64,000 nucleotides of DNA from assembly GCF_029433095.1 (NCBI RefSeq), contig NZ_JARNTX010000001.1, positions 744,001-808,000 on the forward strand, given 5' to 3'. A program made the translations under genes and the position numbers. The notes beneath the pieces were generated by a model that saw only the letters and a program-made list of their open reading frames with translations, ran no database searches and was not told where the DNA came from. Positions 42,403 through 50,218 of the stretch are shown piece by piece. Positions within the stretch are counted from its first letter, which is position 1. The number at the start of each line of letters is the position of its first letter. Source of the stretch: Hymenobacter sp. YC55. GTDB taxonomy: Bacteria; Bacteroidota; Bacteroidia; Cytophagales; Hymenobacteraceae.

Positions 42403-43569
42403 GTGCCCACCCTCGACGCCCCAATCTGGATTTTACTGGCACATGGCCTTACGTTGCTGCTAGCTGTACTGGCAGTGGTAGCCACCCTCTTGCCACTGTT
42501 GCGCCAAACGGCCTGGTGGATTCGGGTGTTTGACTTTCCCCGTTTGCAGATTGTGGGCGTAACGCTACTCGTGGTCATGGCTGCTTGGCTGCTCGACTGG
42601 CATCATCTGCCGGGCTTGGCGGGTTTAGGACTGATGACCGCACTCGGCGCGGTGGTGCTCTATCAATCGGTGCGAATTGCGCCTTACACTCGCATCGTGA
42701 AAAAGCAGGTGGGCGACAGTACCTTAAAGGATGGGCAAAAGCACATAAGCCTGGCCGTGATGAACGTGCTACAGTACAACAAGCACAGTGACATGGCATT
42801 ACGTGTGCTTCAGCAAGTAGACCCCGACGTTATTATGGCGGTTGAGACGGATGAGTGGTGGCATAAGGAGTTGAAGCCCTTGGAAAAAACACACCCGTAT
42901 ACCTGCCACGAGCCACTCGACAACACCTACGGACTGCTGTTCTTCTCCCGGCTGCCATTGGAAGGATGCCAAGTGAAATATCTGCTCGACGATGATGTGC
43001 CCTCGCTGCACACGCGTATCCAATTGCCCGATGGCAAAACATGGGTGCGCCTCTACGGGCTGCATCCCAAGCCACCAGCACCTGCCGAATCTAAAACCAG
43101 TACCAAGCGCGATGCAGAATTATTACTAGTTGGCAAGGAAATAAATGAGCACGAAGAGCCCACTATTGTGTTCGGGGACATGAACGATGTGGCCTGGTCG
43201 CACACGTCTGAATTATTTCGGCGGATAAGCGGACTGATGGACCCTCGCGTAGGCAGAGGCTTGCTTCCCACGTTTCACGCCGACTACTTAGCTCTACGGT
43301 GGCCCCTCGACCACGTGTTTGTATCGCCCGACTTTAAGGTCGATGACATTCAGCGCTTGCCTTACGTTGGCTCCGACCACTTTCCTATCTATATCAAGCT
43401 TAGCTATGAGCCCTACGACAAAAAGGTACAGGAAGAAAATGCCGAACAAGCCGACGCCGACGACTACCAGGAAGCCAACGAAAAAATTCGGGAAGGCTTC
43501 GAAGAAGAAGTAGAGGAAGAGTTGGAAGAGGTAACTAATGCTGAAGAGGCAAAGAAGGTGACAAGCTAA
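42403..43569 (+). CDS. Membrane-anchored endonuclease/exonuclease/phosphatase family protein
   Basis: A protein of about 388 residues. Three membrane helices (about residues 5-100) precede an EEP hydrolase domain. That domain has LAVMNVLQYNKHSDMALRVLQQVDPDVIMAVETDEWW, then VFGDMNDVAWS with the catalytic Asp-Asn pair, and YVGSDHFPIYIKL with the final Asp-His. The active site is expected outside the cytoplasm, as in related periplasmic EEP proteins. The last 60 residues are highly acidic (REGFEEEVEEELEEVTNAEE). The true start is uncertain. A GTG at 42403 gives a sensible membrane start, whereas an ATG at 42259 and the longest frame add non-protein-like residues and overlap the divergent marC promoter. 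Confidence 0.8.
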   Translation: MPTLDAPIWILLAHGLTLLLAVLAVVATLLPLLRQTAWWIRVFDFPRLQIVGVTLLVVMAAWLLDWHHLPGLAGLGLMTALGAVVLYQSVRIAPYTRIVKKQVGDSTLKDGQKHISLAVMNVLQYNKHSDMALRVLQQVDPDVIMAVETDEWWHKELKPLEKTHPYTCHEPLDNTYGLLFFSRLPLEGCQVKYLLDDDVPSLHTRIQLPDGKTWVRLYGLHPKPPAPAESKTSTKRDAELLLVGKEINEHEEPTIVFGDMNDVAWSHTSELFRRISGLMDPRVGRGLLPTFHADYLALRWPLDHVFVSPDFKVDDIQRLPYVGSDHFPIYIKLSYEPYDKKVQEENAEQADADDYQEANEKIREGFEEEVEEELEEVTNAEEAKKVTS

Positions 43570-43587
43570 CTTGAAGCTACACGCAAC

Positions 43588-43626
43588 AAAAAAGGGCCGG
43601 AAGCTATATGCTTCCGGCCCTTTTTT
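43588..43626. terminator. Perfect bidirectional terminator
   Basis: AAAAAAGGGCCGGAAGC (43588-43604) pairs exactly with 43610-43626 around TATAT. It lies between the convergent EEP gene and dnaK. Confidence 0.9.
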
Positions 43627-43645
43627 ACTTAGTGAAGAGCAGTTA

Positions 43646-45592
43646 TTACTTGGTGCCTACTTCTTCGTAATCCACGTCGGTTACGTTGTCGTGGGGCTGA
43701 CCTTGCTGGCCATTGCCGTTTGGCTGACCACCACCGAAGGGGTTACCACCGTCGGCACCGGGCTGGCCGTCGGCACCACCTTGGGTGGCAGCGTACATCT
43801 CTTGCGAGGCAGCCTGCCAAGCAGCGTTGATAGCCTCCATAGCGGTGTCAATCTGGCTGATGTCTTTGCTCTCGTGGGCCTTTTTGAGGTCGCCGAGGGC
43901 ATTTTCAACGGCCGTCTTGTTGCCAGCGCTTAGTTTGTCGCCGTACTCTTTGAGTTGCTTCTCGGTCTGGAAGATCATCGAGTCAGCAGCGTTGATTTTG
44001 CCGATACGCTCGGTCTCTGCCTTGTCGGCTTCGGCGTTGGCTGCGGCTTCGTTGCGCATCCGCTCGATGTCGGCGTCGGTGAGGCCCGACGAAGCTTCGA
44101 TGCGGATTTTCTGCTCTTTGCCAGTGCCTTTGTCTTTAGCTGATACATGCAGGATACCGTTGGCGTCAATGTCGAAGGTTACTTCGATTTGCGGTACGCC
44201 GCGGGGTGCTGGTGGAATCGAGTCGAGGTGGAAGCGGCCGATGGTGCGGTTCTGCGAAGCCAGCGGACGCTCGCCTTGCAACACGTGGATTTCCACCGAA
44301 GGCTGGTTGTCGGAAGCCGTCGAGAAAGTCTCCGACTTCTTGGTAGGAATGGTCGTATTCGACTCGATGAGCTTGGTCATAACGCCGCCCATCGTCTCGA
44401 TACCCAACGAAAGCGGGGTCACGTCGAGCAGGAGCACATCCTTCACTTCACCGGTCAGTACTCCACCCTGGATAGCAGCACCGATGGCCACTACTTCGTC
44501 GGGGTTCACACCTTTCGAAGGCTTCTTACCGAAGAACTTCTCTACTTCTTCTTGGATGCGCGGAATGCGGGTCGAACCACCTACGAGGATAACCTCGTTG
44601 ATATCCGACGTGCTCAAGCCAGCATCTTGCAGAGCCTTCTTCACGGGCTCCATCGAACGACGAACCAGGTTGTCGGCGAGTTGCTCGAACTTAGCGCGGC
44701 TCAGTTTCACCACCAAGTGCTTCGGACCCGAAGCCGTGGCAGTTACGTAGGGCAGGTTGATTTCCGTCTCAGTCGACGAAGACAACTCTACTTTGGCTTT
44801 CTCGGCAGCTTCTTTCAAGCGCTGCAGAGCCATTGCATCTTTGCGCAGGTCGAGGCCTTCGTTTTCGCTGGCGAAAGTTTCAGCCAAGAAGTTGATGATT
44901 ACTTGGTCGAAGTCGTCACCACCGAGGTGGGTGTCACCGTTGGTGCTCAGTACTTCAAACACACCGTCGCCGAGCTCCAAGATAGAGATATCGAAGGTAC
45001 CACCACCAAGGTCGTACACGGCAATCTTCTGGTCGGTGTGCTTTTTATCGAGGCCGTAGGCCAGAGCAGCGGCAGTAGGCTCGTTGATGATGCGTTTTAC
45101 GTCGAGGCCAGCAATAGCACCGGCTTCTTTGGTAGCTTGGCGCTGTGCGTCGTTGAAGTAAGCAGGTACCGTAATAACGGCTTCCGTTACAGTCTGGCCG
45201 AGGTAGTCTTCAGCCGTTTGCTTCATTTTCTGAAGCACCATAGCCGAAATCTCCTGCGGCGTGTACTGACGGTCGCCAATCTTCACGGCCACCGTGTTAT
45301 TGGAACCGCGCTCTAGCGCGTAGGATACGTTTTTAGCCTCTTCAGTCACTTCGCCAAAGGCACGGCCCATGAAGCGCTTAATCGACTGAATGGTGTTCGT
45401 AGGGTTGGTAATGGCTTGACGTTTTGCCGGGTCACCGACTTTCCGCTCGCCCTTACCGTTGTCCAGGAAAGCCACAATAGACGGAGTCGTCCGCCGGCCT
45501 TCGCTGTTCGGAATTACCACCGGCTCGTTGCCTTCCATTACGGCCACGCACGAGTTGGTGGTTCCGAGGTCAATACCGATTATTTTGCCCAT
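43646..45592 (-). CDS. dnaK: Molecular chaperone DnaK (Hsp70)
   Basis: A 648-residue ATP-driven chaperone that works with DnaJ and GrpE. The ATPase domain shows [17 protein letters not shown] at the start, [17 protein letters not shown] near residue 195 and [20 protein letters not shown] near 340, followed by the linker [19 protein letters not shown]. The substrate domain has [17 protein letters not shown], and the tail ends in a Gly/Gln-rich stretch with DVDYEEV, the usual ending. Length is normal. Neither dnaJ nor grpE lies beside it. A TGACA-N3-TGTCA palindrome is found about 107 bases upstream. Confidence 0.98.
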   Translation of the reverse strand: MGKIIGIDLGTTNSCVAVMEGNEPVVIPNSEGRRTTPSIVAFLDNGKGERKVGDPAKRQAITNPTNTIQSIKRFMGRAFGEVTEEAKNVSYALERGSNNTVAVKIGDRQYTPQEISAMVLQKMKQTAEDYLGQTVTEAVITVPAYFNDAQRQATKEAGAIAGLDVKRIINEPTAAALAYGLDKKHTDQKIAVYDLGGGTFDISILELGDGVFEVLSTNGDTHLGGDDFDQVIINFLAETFASENEGLDLRKDAMALQRLKEAAEKAKVELSSSTETEINLPYVTATASGPKHLVVKLSRAKFEQLADNLVRRSMEPVKKALQDAGLSTSDINEVILVGGSTRIPRIQEEVEKFFGKKPSKGVNPDEVVAIGAAIQGGVLTGEVKDVLLLDVTPLSLGIETMGGVMTKLIESNTTIPTKKSETFSTASDNQPSVEIHVLQGERPLASQNRTIGRFHLDSIPPAPRGVPQIEVTFDIDANGILHVSAKDKGTGKEQKIRIEASSGLTDADIERMRNEAAANAEADKAETERIGKINAADSMIFQTEKQLKEYGDKLSAGNKTAVENALGDLKKAHESKDISQIDTAMEAINAAWQAASQEMYAATQGGADGQPGADGGNPFGGGQPNGNGQQGQPHDNVTDVDYEEVGTK

Positions 45593-45698
45593 TTGGATGG
45601 TTGTTATGTATTAGTTGAGGTGTCAGGTTGTAGCTGCGAATCATTCGCACGGGGGGAATTACAAGGCTCGTACCAGCCGCGGCAAATGCCTTTATTTG

Positions 45699-45711
45699 TG
45701 ACAGATTGTCA
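45699..45711. promoter_or_regulatory. Small palindrome upstream of dnaK
   Basis: TGACAGATTGTCA is an inverted repeat of TGACA with a 3-base centre, 107 bases upstream of the dnaK start. It could be a stress-regulator operator. It lacks a T-run, so it is not a terminator for the facing hydrolase gene. Confidence 0.35.
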
Positions 45712-45824
45712 TTTTTGAAGGTGTGCCGTGCGGTTTGTCCGACGGACTGACTTCCGCGAAACTTTGTGATGCAGCATATTCTGCCACAGGGACAGGATAG
45801 ATGCCACCAAACCGAAACTTGATG

Positions 45825-46784
45825 CTATTGCTTCGCCAAAAACTCCGCCAGCGTCTGTTCCCACAGCTGTTTGTTCTTGCGCCAATAGGGCTCGTGGCCG
45901 GCATCAGGGAAGTCCTGGCGTTGCTTGGGGCCGCGCAGGTTGGCAAAGATGGCGTCGGTTTCCTGACGCATTACGCGCGGGTCGGCTTCGCCCCACATAA
46001 AGAGGGTAGGAGTGCTGATATTAGTGGCGAAATGGGTGGCATCTAAATCAAACGCCCAAAAGTTGTTTTGTACTCCGCCCCAAAACACCAGCAGATTGGC
46101 CAGCGGGAACGGTGGGACATGCATGGATTGGAAACGGTTGGAAGCCGTTTGCAGCATGCTGCCGTAGGGGCATTCCACAAGGTTGGCCGTGGGGCGTACA
46201 CCTAGCTCACTTTCGGCACGCAAGATGGCTTCGGCGCCCATGGAGTTGCCGTAGAGCACCACCGGGCCGGGCCGCCGCTGCAGCCAGCGCGTCACGGCAG
46301 CCACGTCGGCGGCTTCATGGTGACCCACGGTGCAGACATTGCCCGTGGAGCCGCCGTTGCCGGCAAAATCGGTCAGGAGCACTGAGTAGCCGAGTCTTCG
46401 GAAGTAGGCGGCTTCTGTTAGGAGCTTGCTTTTGCAGCTGGCGTAGCCGTGAAACAGCGCCACCGTGCCCCGCGGGTGTGGCACCGGACCGTACCAAGCT
46501 TCCAGGCGGCCATTGGAACTGTTGAGGTAAACCGTGCGATAGGGAAAACTTGGGATGGTGTGGTTGCGAGGTTTCGGGTTCTTGATACCAGTAAGTAGAA
46601 TCCCCACTTTCTGTAGCGGCGTCAGTTGCTCGGGGTTGTCGGTATGGGTGCCGGCTTCGATGGTAAAGTGTGTGAAGCGCCAAGCATGGAAAAACGCTAC
46701 GGCATTGACAAGCAGAAACCCCAACGCCGCCAGCAACAGCAGTTGCCGGAAGCGCCGGGGTTTACGAGAAGAGGTTTCGCTCAT
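45825..46784 (-). CDS. Alpha/beta hydrolase
   Basis: A 319-residue protein with one N-terminal membrane helix (LLLLAALGFLLVNAVAFFHAW, about residues 15-35) and a serine-hydrolase domain outside. The oxyanion region is VALFHGYASCKSKLL, the loop LLTDFAGNGGSTGN follows, and the nucleophile elbow is LYGNSMGAEAIL near residue 195. Asp and His are in FMWGEADPRVM and DFPDAGHEPYW. The closest functional guess is a carboxylesterase or peptidase; no substrate is apparent. Its start overlaps the stop of the pseudouridine synthase gene (TAATG), so the two are translationally coupled. Confidence 0.88.
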   Translation of the reverse strand: MSETSSRKPRRFRQLLLLAALGFLLVNAVAFFHAWRFTHFTIEAGTHTDNPEQLTPLQKVGILLTGIKNPKPRNHTIPSFPYRTVYLNSSNGRLEAWYGPVPHPRGTVALFHGYASCKSKLLTEAAYFRRLGYSVLLTDFAGNGGSTGNVCTVGHHEAADVAAVTRWLQRRPGPVVLYGNSMGAEAILRAESELGVRPTANLVECPYGSMLQTASNRFQSMHVPPFPLANLLVFWGGVQNNFWAFDLDATHFATNISTPTLFMWGEADPRVMRQETDAIFANLRGPKQRQDFPDAGHEPYWRKNKQLWEQTLAEFLAKQ

Positions 46785-47740
46785 TAGCCACGTCCGTTAC
46801 GGCCGCTGCCAGCGGGGCCTGGCTTACGCCCGGCGCCGCCCCGACTATTCGGACCCGCGCTACCGCGCCCTGCCGATTTGGGACCAGGCTTGCTGCCGGT
46901 TTTGCCGGGCGTTGTTTTGTCGCTGGCTGGCTTGCCGGTAGGTTTCGCCTTGAAGGTGCCACCACTGCTATTGCGACCAGAACCGCGAGTGCCAGCCGAG
47001 CGGGCATCACCTCCGGTTGCTTTTGAGTTGCCGGCACCGCCAAAACCGCCGCGGCTGTAACCACCCGCGCTGTTTTGCCCCGGCTTAGCGCTGGCAGGAC
47101 GAATGCCGCCGGGCCAAAAGGTGTCTGATTTACCAGGCGTTTTAAAAGTGCCAGCTGCCGCCGTTTGGGCAGCCATGTCTTCTTTCAGCGCCTGTACTTC
47201 TTGGTCGGTTAGCTCGCGCCATTTGCCGGGCGCTAGGCCTTCCACCCGCAAGCCGGCAATACCTACGCGCACCAGCCGCAAGGTAGGGAAGCCCACGGCA
47301 GCCGTCATCTTGCGCACTTGGCGGTTCATGCCCTGCGAAATCGTTATTTCAATCCAGCTGGTAGGAATACTCGCCCGAAAGCGGACGGGCTTGCTGCGGG
47401 GCCACAACTCGGTGTCGTTGGGTAGTAAACGGGCTTCGGCAGGGGAGGTGAATCCGCTCTTGATATCTACGCCGCGGCGCAATGTTTCGAGGGCTTCTTC
47501 GGTAGGAATGCCTTCCACCTGTACCCAATAGGTCTTGGCTACTTTAAAGCGGGGCTCGGAAAGTCGGTGCTGAAGCTGCTTGTCGTCGGTGAGGAGCACG
47601 AGGCCCTCGGAGTCGAAATCCAGCCGCCCGACGGGGTAAATGTTAGGAACGGCCACGAGGTCCTTGAGCGTGGCACGGCCTTGCTCGTCGGTGAATTGGG
47701 TGAGGACTTCGTAGGGTTTGTTGACCAGAATGTAGCGCAT
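46784..47740 (-). CDS. Pseudouridine synthase (RsuA/RluE-like) with Gly/Arg-rich tail
   Basis: A 318-residue enzyme that isomerises a uridine in rRNA. The catalytic aspartate is in YPVGRLDFDSEGLVLLTDD near residue 40, with ISQGMNRQVRKMTAAVGFPTLRLVRVGI near 135 completing the family core. No N-terminal S4 domain is present, as in RluE. From about residue 195 on the protein is a low-complexity tail rich in Gly, Ser, Arg and Lys with several RG or GR pairs (GYSRGGFGGAGN, SGRNSSGGTF), probably disordered and RNA-binding. The ATG at 47740 is four bases after a -7 promoter element. It is coupled to the downstream hydrolase gene. Confidence 0.92.
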   Translation of the reverse strand: MRYILVNKPYEVLTQFTDEQGRATLKDLVAVPNIYPVGRLDFDSEGLVLLTDDKQLQHRLSEPRFKVAKTYWVQVEGIPTEEALETLRRGVDIKSGFTSPAEARLLPNDTELWPRSKPVRFRASIPTSWIEITISQGMNRQVRKMTAAVGFPTLRLVRVGIAGLRVEGLAPGKWRELTDQEVQALKEDMAAQTAAAGTFKTPGKSDTFWPGGIRPASAKPGQNSAGGYSRGGFGGAGNSKATGGDARSAGTRGSGRNSSGGTFKAKPTGKPASDKTTPGKTGSKPGPKSAGRGSAGPNSRGGAGRKPGPAGSGRNGRG

Positions 47741-47744
47741 GCTA

Positions 47745-47752
47745 CAAAGGTA
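47745..47752 (-). promoter_or_regulatory. -7 element four bases before the pseudouridine synthase start
   Basis: Read on the minus strand, TACCTTTG is followed by TAGC and then the ATG at 47740. No TTG is seen about 20 bases upstream. The layout is the same as for clpS and predicts a transcript with little or no leader. Confidence 0.4.
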
Positions 47753-47803
47753 CGCGGCTTGCGGGCGTTTTGCAGTTTTCCCGTGATTTCCAGTTGATAG
47801 CCG

Positions 47804-47990
47804 TTGTCATACCAGCCGTCAACCTGAGCATGTGGCGTATCAAGCCAGGGACCGAAGCATCTCGCTAGAATTATTGGGTCAGCACCACAACGTCAGCACG
47901 CGAGATGCTTCGACTGCGCTCAGCATGACAGTACCTTATAACGTCAGAACGTAAGATGGATGCTTCAACTCCGGCTGCGCCGGCGCACAA
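47804..47990. repeat. Composite palindromic repeat, copy A (partly degenerate)
   Basis: The best-preserved unit is 47892-47929, in reverse orientation (GTCAGCACGCGAGATGCTTCG to GCTCAGCATGAC in two parts). A decayed forward unit (47804-47868, ending CGAAGCATCTCGCTAG) precedes it and a decayed reverse unit (47943-47990) follows. It lies between the divergent-facing ends of the pseudouridine synthase and metallo-hydrolase genes. Confidence 0.8.
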
Positions 47991-48018
47991 CATAACTATC
48001 TGATTAGCCTTATGCGCT

Positions 48019-49152
48019 TTACTGTACTTGCCGCCACCACGGTGAGCTAGGTAAGGGCCCGCTGCCTACTACGACAGGTTCGCCGAGCCTTGGAGTAGTG
48101 ACCGGTATATGCAAACGCATGGCCGCGGCGGTGGCCCGCTCGATTGGGTCAGTCCAAGCGTGGTTGGCTTCGGTAAAGGCTGCCCAATGTACGGGTAGCA
48201 TCACTTTCCCGCGCACGTCAACGGCGGCTTGCACGCTCTGCTCGGGCATCATATGAATTTGGGACCATTGCTGATCATATTGGCCGCACTCTATCAGAGC
48301 CAGATCGAAGGGGCCATGGGTGGCGCCAATGGCCTTGAAGTGCGGACTGTAGCCTCCGTCGCCGCTGTAGAACACCCGTTTGGAATCCGATTTGAGAACC
48401 CACGAACTCCAAAGTGTGGAATTGCGGTTGGTGAGGCCGCGCCCCGAGAAATGGCGGCTAGGCGTGCACACCACCGTGAGGCCGGGCAGCTGGGCTTCGT
48501 CGCCCCAATTCATTTCGGTGATGCGCTCCGGTGCTACACCCCACTTGCGCAGGTGCGGCCCAATACCTAAAGGCACGTAGAAATGCGCCACTTTGCTTTT
48601 GATGCGCCGGATGGTTTGGTAGTCGAGGTGGTCGTAGTGGTCGTGCGAAATCAGCACGGCGTCGATGGGTGGTAGCTGTTCGGGCGTGATGGGCAGCGTG
48701 GCGTTGTAGCGGGGTGGGGTTAGCCAGGCGCTCGGTCCAAGGTCGATACTGAGCATGGGGTCGAGCAGGATGTTTTTGCCGGCCAGTTCCACCAAGCTAG
48801 CCGAGTGCCCAAACCACGTCACGCGCAACAAGTCCGGTGTTTTGCGCACAATGGTGAGCGAATCCAATTGCTGCATCGGTAGCGGGCCCGGAGGACGTGC
48901 GTTGGGCTCTTTGCGGAAAAGGAACTTCCATAGCACCTTCACCATGCTGCCGCCCGTTAGCTCGACGGTTGGAACGAGGTTCTTAAACTCGCCGTCCTCG
49001 TAGTGCCCCGACTTGGCATACATCTGCTTATCGGCTTTGGTGGGCTTGCCGCCAAACTCGGGACTAATACTTACGAAGGCCACCGCAGCCATCAGTAGGA
49101 CGCCAACAATGCTGCTCGATGCCATGAAAAAGATCTTTACGGGTTTTCTCAT
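48019..49152 (-). CDS. Metallo-beta-lactamase-fold hydrolase (NAPE-PLD-like), second copy
   Basis: A 377-residue protein with an N-terminal hydrophobic helix (IFFMASSSIVGVLLMAAVAFVSI) that is either a signal peptide or an anchor. The metal motif is SHDHYDHLDYQTIRR near residue 185, preceded by WFGHSASLVELAGKNILLDPML and followed by CTPSRHFSGRGLTNRN, YSGDGGYSPHF and MLPVHWAAFTEANH. It belongs to the same branch as the protein at 8835-9851 but is exported or membrane-bound. Its start codon overlaps the stop of the upstream oxidoreductase gene (ATGA), so the two are coupled. The substrate is unknown. Confidence 0.88.
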   Translation of the reverse strand: MRKPVKIFFMASSSIVGVLLMAAVAFVSISPEFGGKPTKADKQMYAKSGHYEDGEFKNLVPTVELTGGSMVKVLWKFLFRKEPNARPPGPLPMQQLDSLTIVRKTPDLLRVTWFGHSASLVELAGKNILLDPMLSIDLGPSAWLTPPRYNATLPITPEQLPPIDAVLISHDHYDHLDYQTIRRIKSKVAHFYVPLGIGPHLRKWGVAPERITEMNWGDEAQLPGLTVVCTPSRHFSGRGLTNRNSTLWSSWVLKSDSKRVFYSGDGGYSPHFKAIGATHGPFDLALIECGQYDQQWSQIHMMPEQSVQAAVDVRGKVMLPVHWAAFTEANHAWTDPIERATAAAMRLHIPVTTPRLGEPVVVGSGPLPSSPWWRQVQ

Positions 49153-49829
49153 CAGCCCTTGGCCACTTTGCCATGGGCCAGCGCCACCATGTCGCGCACT
49201 TCCAATATTGATTTTGGATAGCCTTCTTGCGCTGCTTTTATCATCGCCACGCCCACTTCGCTCATAGTGGATACCAGGTTAGGGGTCAGTTTCCGCATAA
49301 TCGGATACAGCCAGCCTAAATACTTATAGAGCTTCAGCACATTGCGCTGCCCCGGCGTAGCCCGCATAAAGCCGGGCCGGAACATATACGCATGCCGGAA
49401 CGGGAGGCGCAGGAGTGCATTTTCGGTGCGGCCTTTCACCCGGGCCCAATGCTGAGTGCTTTTTTCACGACTATCGGTGCCCACGCCGGACACAAACACA
49501 AAGGTCATGTTCGGATTGAGGCGCACCAGTGTTTCGGCTACATGCAGTGTAAGATCGTACGTGATACGCTCGTACTCCTGCTTGGTCACGCCTACCGACG
49601 AGATGCCCGCGCAATAAAAGCAGGCATTGAAGCCCACCAACTGCGTTCCAATTGCTGAGAGGTTTTGAAAGTCGGCGTGCAGCAGCTCTTTTACTTTCGG
49701 ATGCGTGATGCCACTAGCCCGGCGGCCAAGGACCAAAACCTGCTCGACCTCGGGGTTGCGGAGGCATTCAAGCAGTACGCCTTCGCCGACCATGCCACTG
49801 GCGCCCGTCAGGATAACTCGTAGTTTCAT
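49152..49829 (-). CDS. NAD(P)-binding Rossmann-fold oxidoreductase/epimerase
   Basis: A 225-residue cytoplasmic protein of the extended or atypical short-chain dehydrogenase type. The nucleotide motif is ILTGASGMVGEGVLLECL at the start (G-x-x-G-x-x-G). ACFYCAGISSVGVTKQEYERITYDL near residue 75 and VFVSGVGTDS near 115 follow. The catalytic YxxxK tyrosine of standard SDRs is not in the usual place, so it may be an NmrA/HTATIP2-like binding protein rather than an active dehydrogenase. It shares an ATGA overlap with the metallo-hydrolase gene downstream, suggesting related functions. Confidence 0.85.
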   Translation of the reverse strand: MKLRVILTGASGMVGEGVLLECLRNPEVEQVLVLGRRASGITHPKVKELLHADFQNLSAIGTQLVGFNACFYCAGISSVGVTKQEYERITYDLTLHVAETLVRLNPNMTFVFVSGVGTDSREKSTQHWARVKGRTENALLRLPFRHAYMFRPGFMRATPGQRNVLKLYKYLGWLYPIMRKLTPNLVSTMSEVGVAMIKAAQEGYPKSILEVRDMVALAHGKVAKG

Positions 49830-49943
49830 AGAATGGTTGAGTGAATCAACAGTGAGGACGCACTAAGGCCATTTCTACTTTAATTGATTCGCGCTTATTT
49901 GTAATTGGCTTGGTTACTACTCAACTCATTGTTTGTTCCTACG

Positions 49944-50104
49944 GTCATGCTGAGCTTGCCGAAGCATCTCGCGTGCTGACATTGCCAAAGTAGCTGTCAT
50001 GCTGAGCGGAGGCGCAGCCGAAGTCGAAGCATCTCGCTAGTGTGGTCAAATCATTTAGCATGGCAACGTCAGCACGCGAGATGCTTCGGCAAGCTCAGCA
50101 TGAC
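49944..50104. repeat. Composite palindromic repeat, copy B
   Basis: It has three units. 49944-49980 is forward (GTCATGCTGAGC, linker TTGCC, GAAGCATCTCGC, end GTGCTGAC). 49996-50040 is forward with an 18-base linker containing GGCGCAGCC and the alternative end TAGTGTGG. 50068-50104 is reverse. A 37-base motif (50156-50192) follows and recurs after copy E. The element fills most of the gap before the von Willebrand A gene. Confidence 0.85.
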
Positions 50105-50155
50105 GTTCTGGTGGATCGTGCTTATGTTGGTTGGTCAACTACATTCCAAAACCCG

Positions 50156-50192
50156 CCTCATTTAAGAAGGGAAACTAGCTTTTGAAGCTTTA
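50156..50192 (+). repeat. Satellite motif beside repeat copy B
   Basis: CCTCATTTAAGAAGGG followed by AACTAGCTTTTGAAGCTTTA. It matches 63162-63198 at about 31 of 37 positions and sits in the same orientation about 50 bases after the composite repeat in both places. Confidence 0.6.
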
Positions 50193-50218
50193 ATACTTAT
50201 TCCCTCTTTCTGAAGGCA

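Noticed and set aside
44147..45316. 389-codon open frame opposite dnaK
   Set aside because: Antisense frames of dnaK are often open because of codon bias. The product has no recognisable domain.
43646..46784. dnaK and the alpha/beta hydrolase gene as one operon
   Set aside because: Both are on the minus strand, but the 232-base gap holds the dnaK upstream region with its palindrome, and the hydrolase is coupled instead to the pseudouridine synthase.
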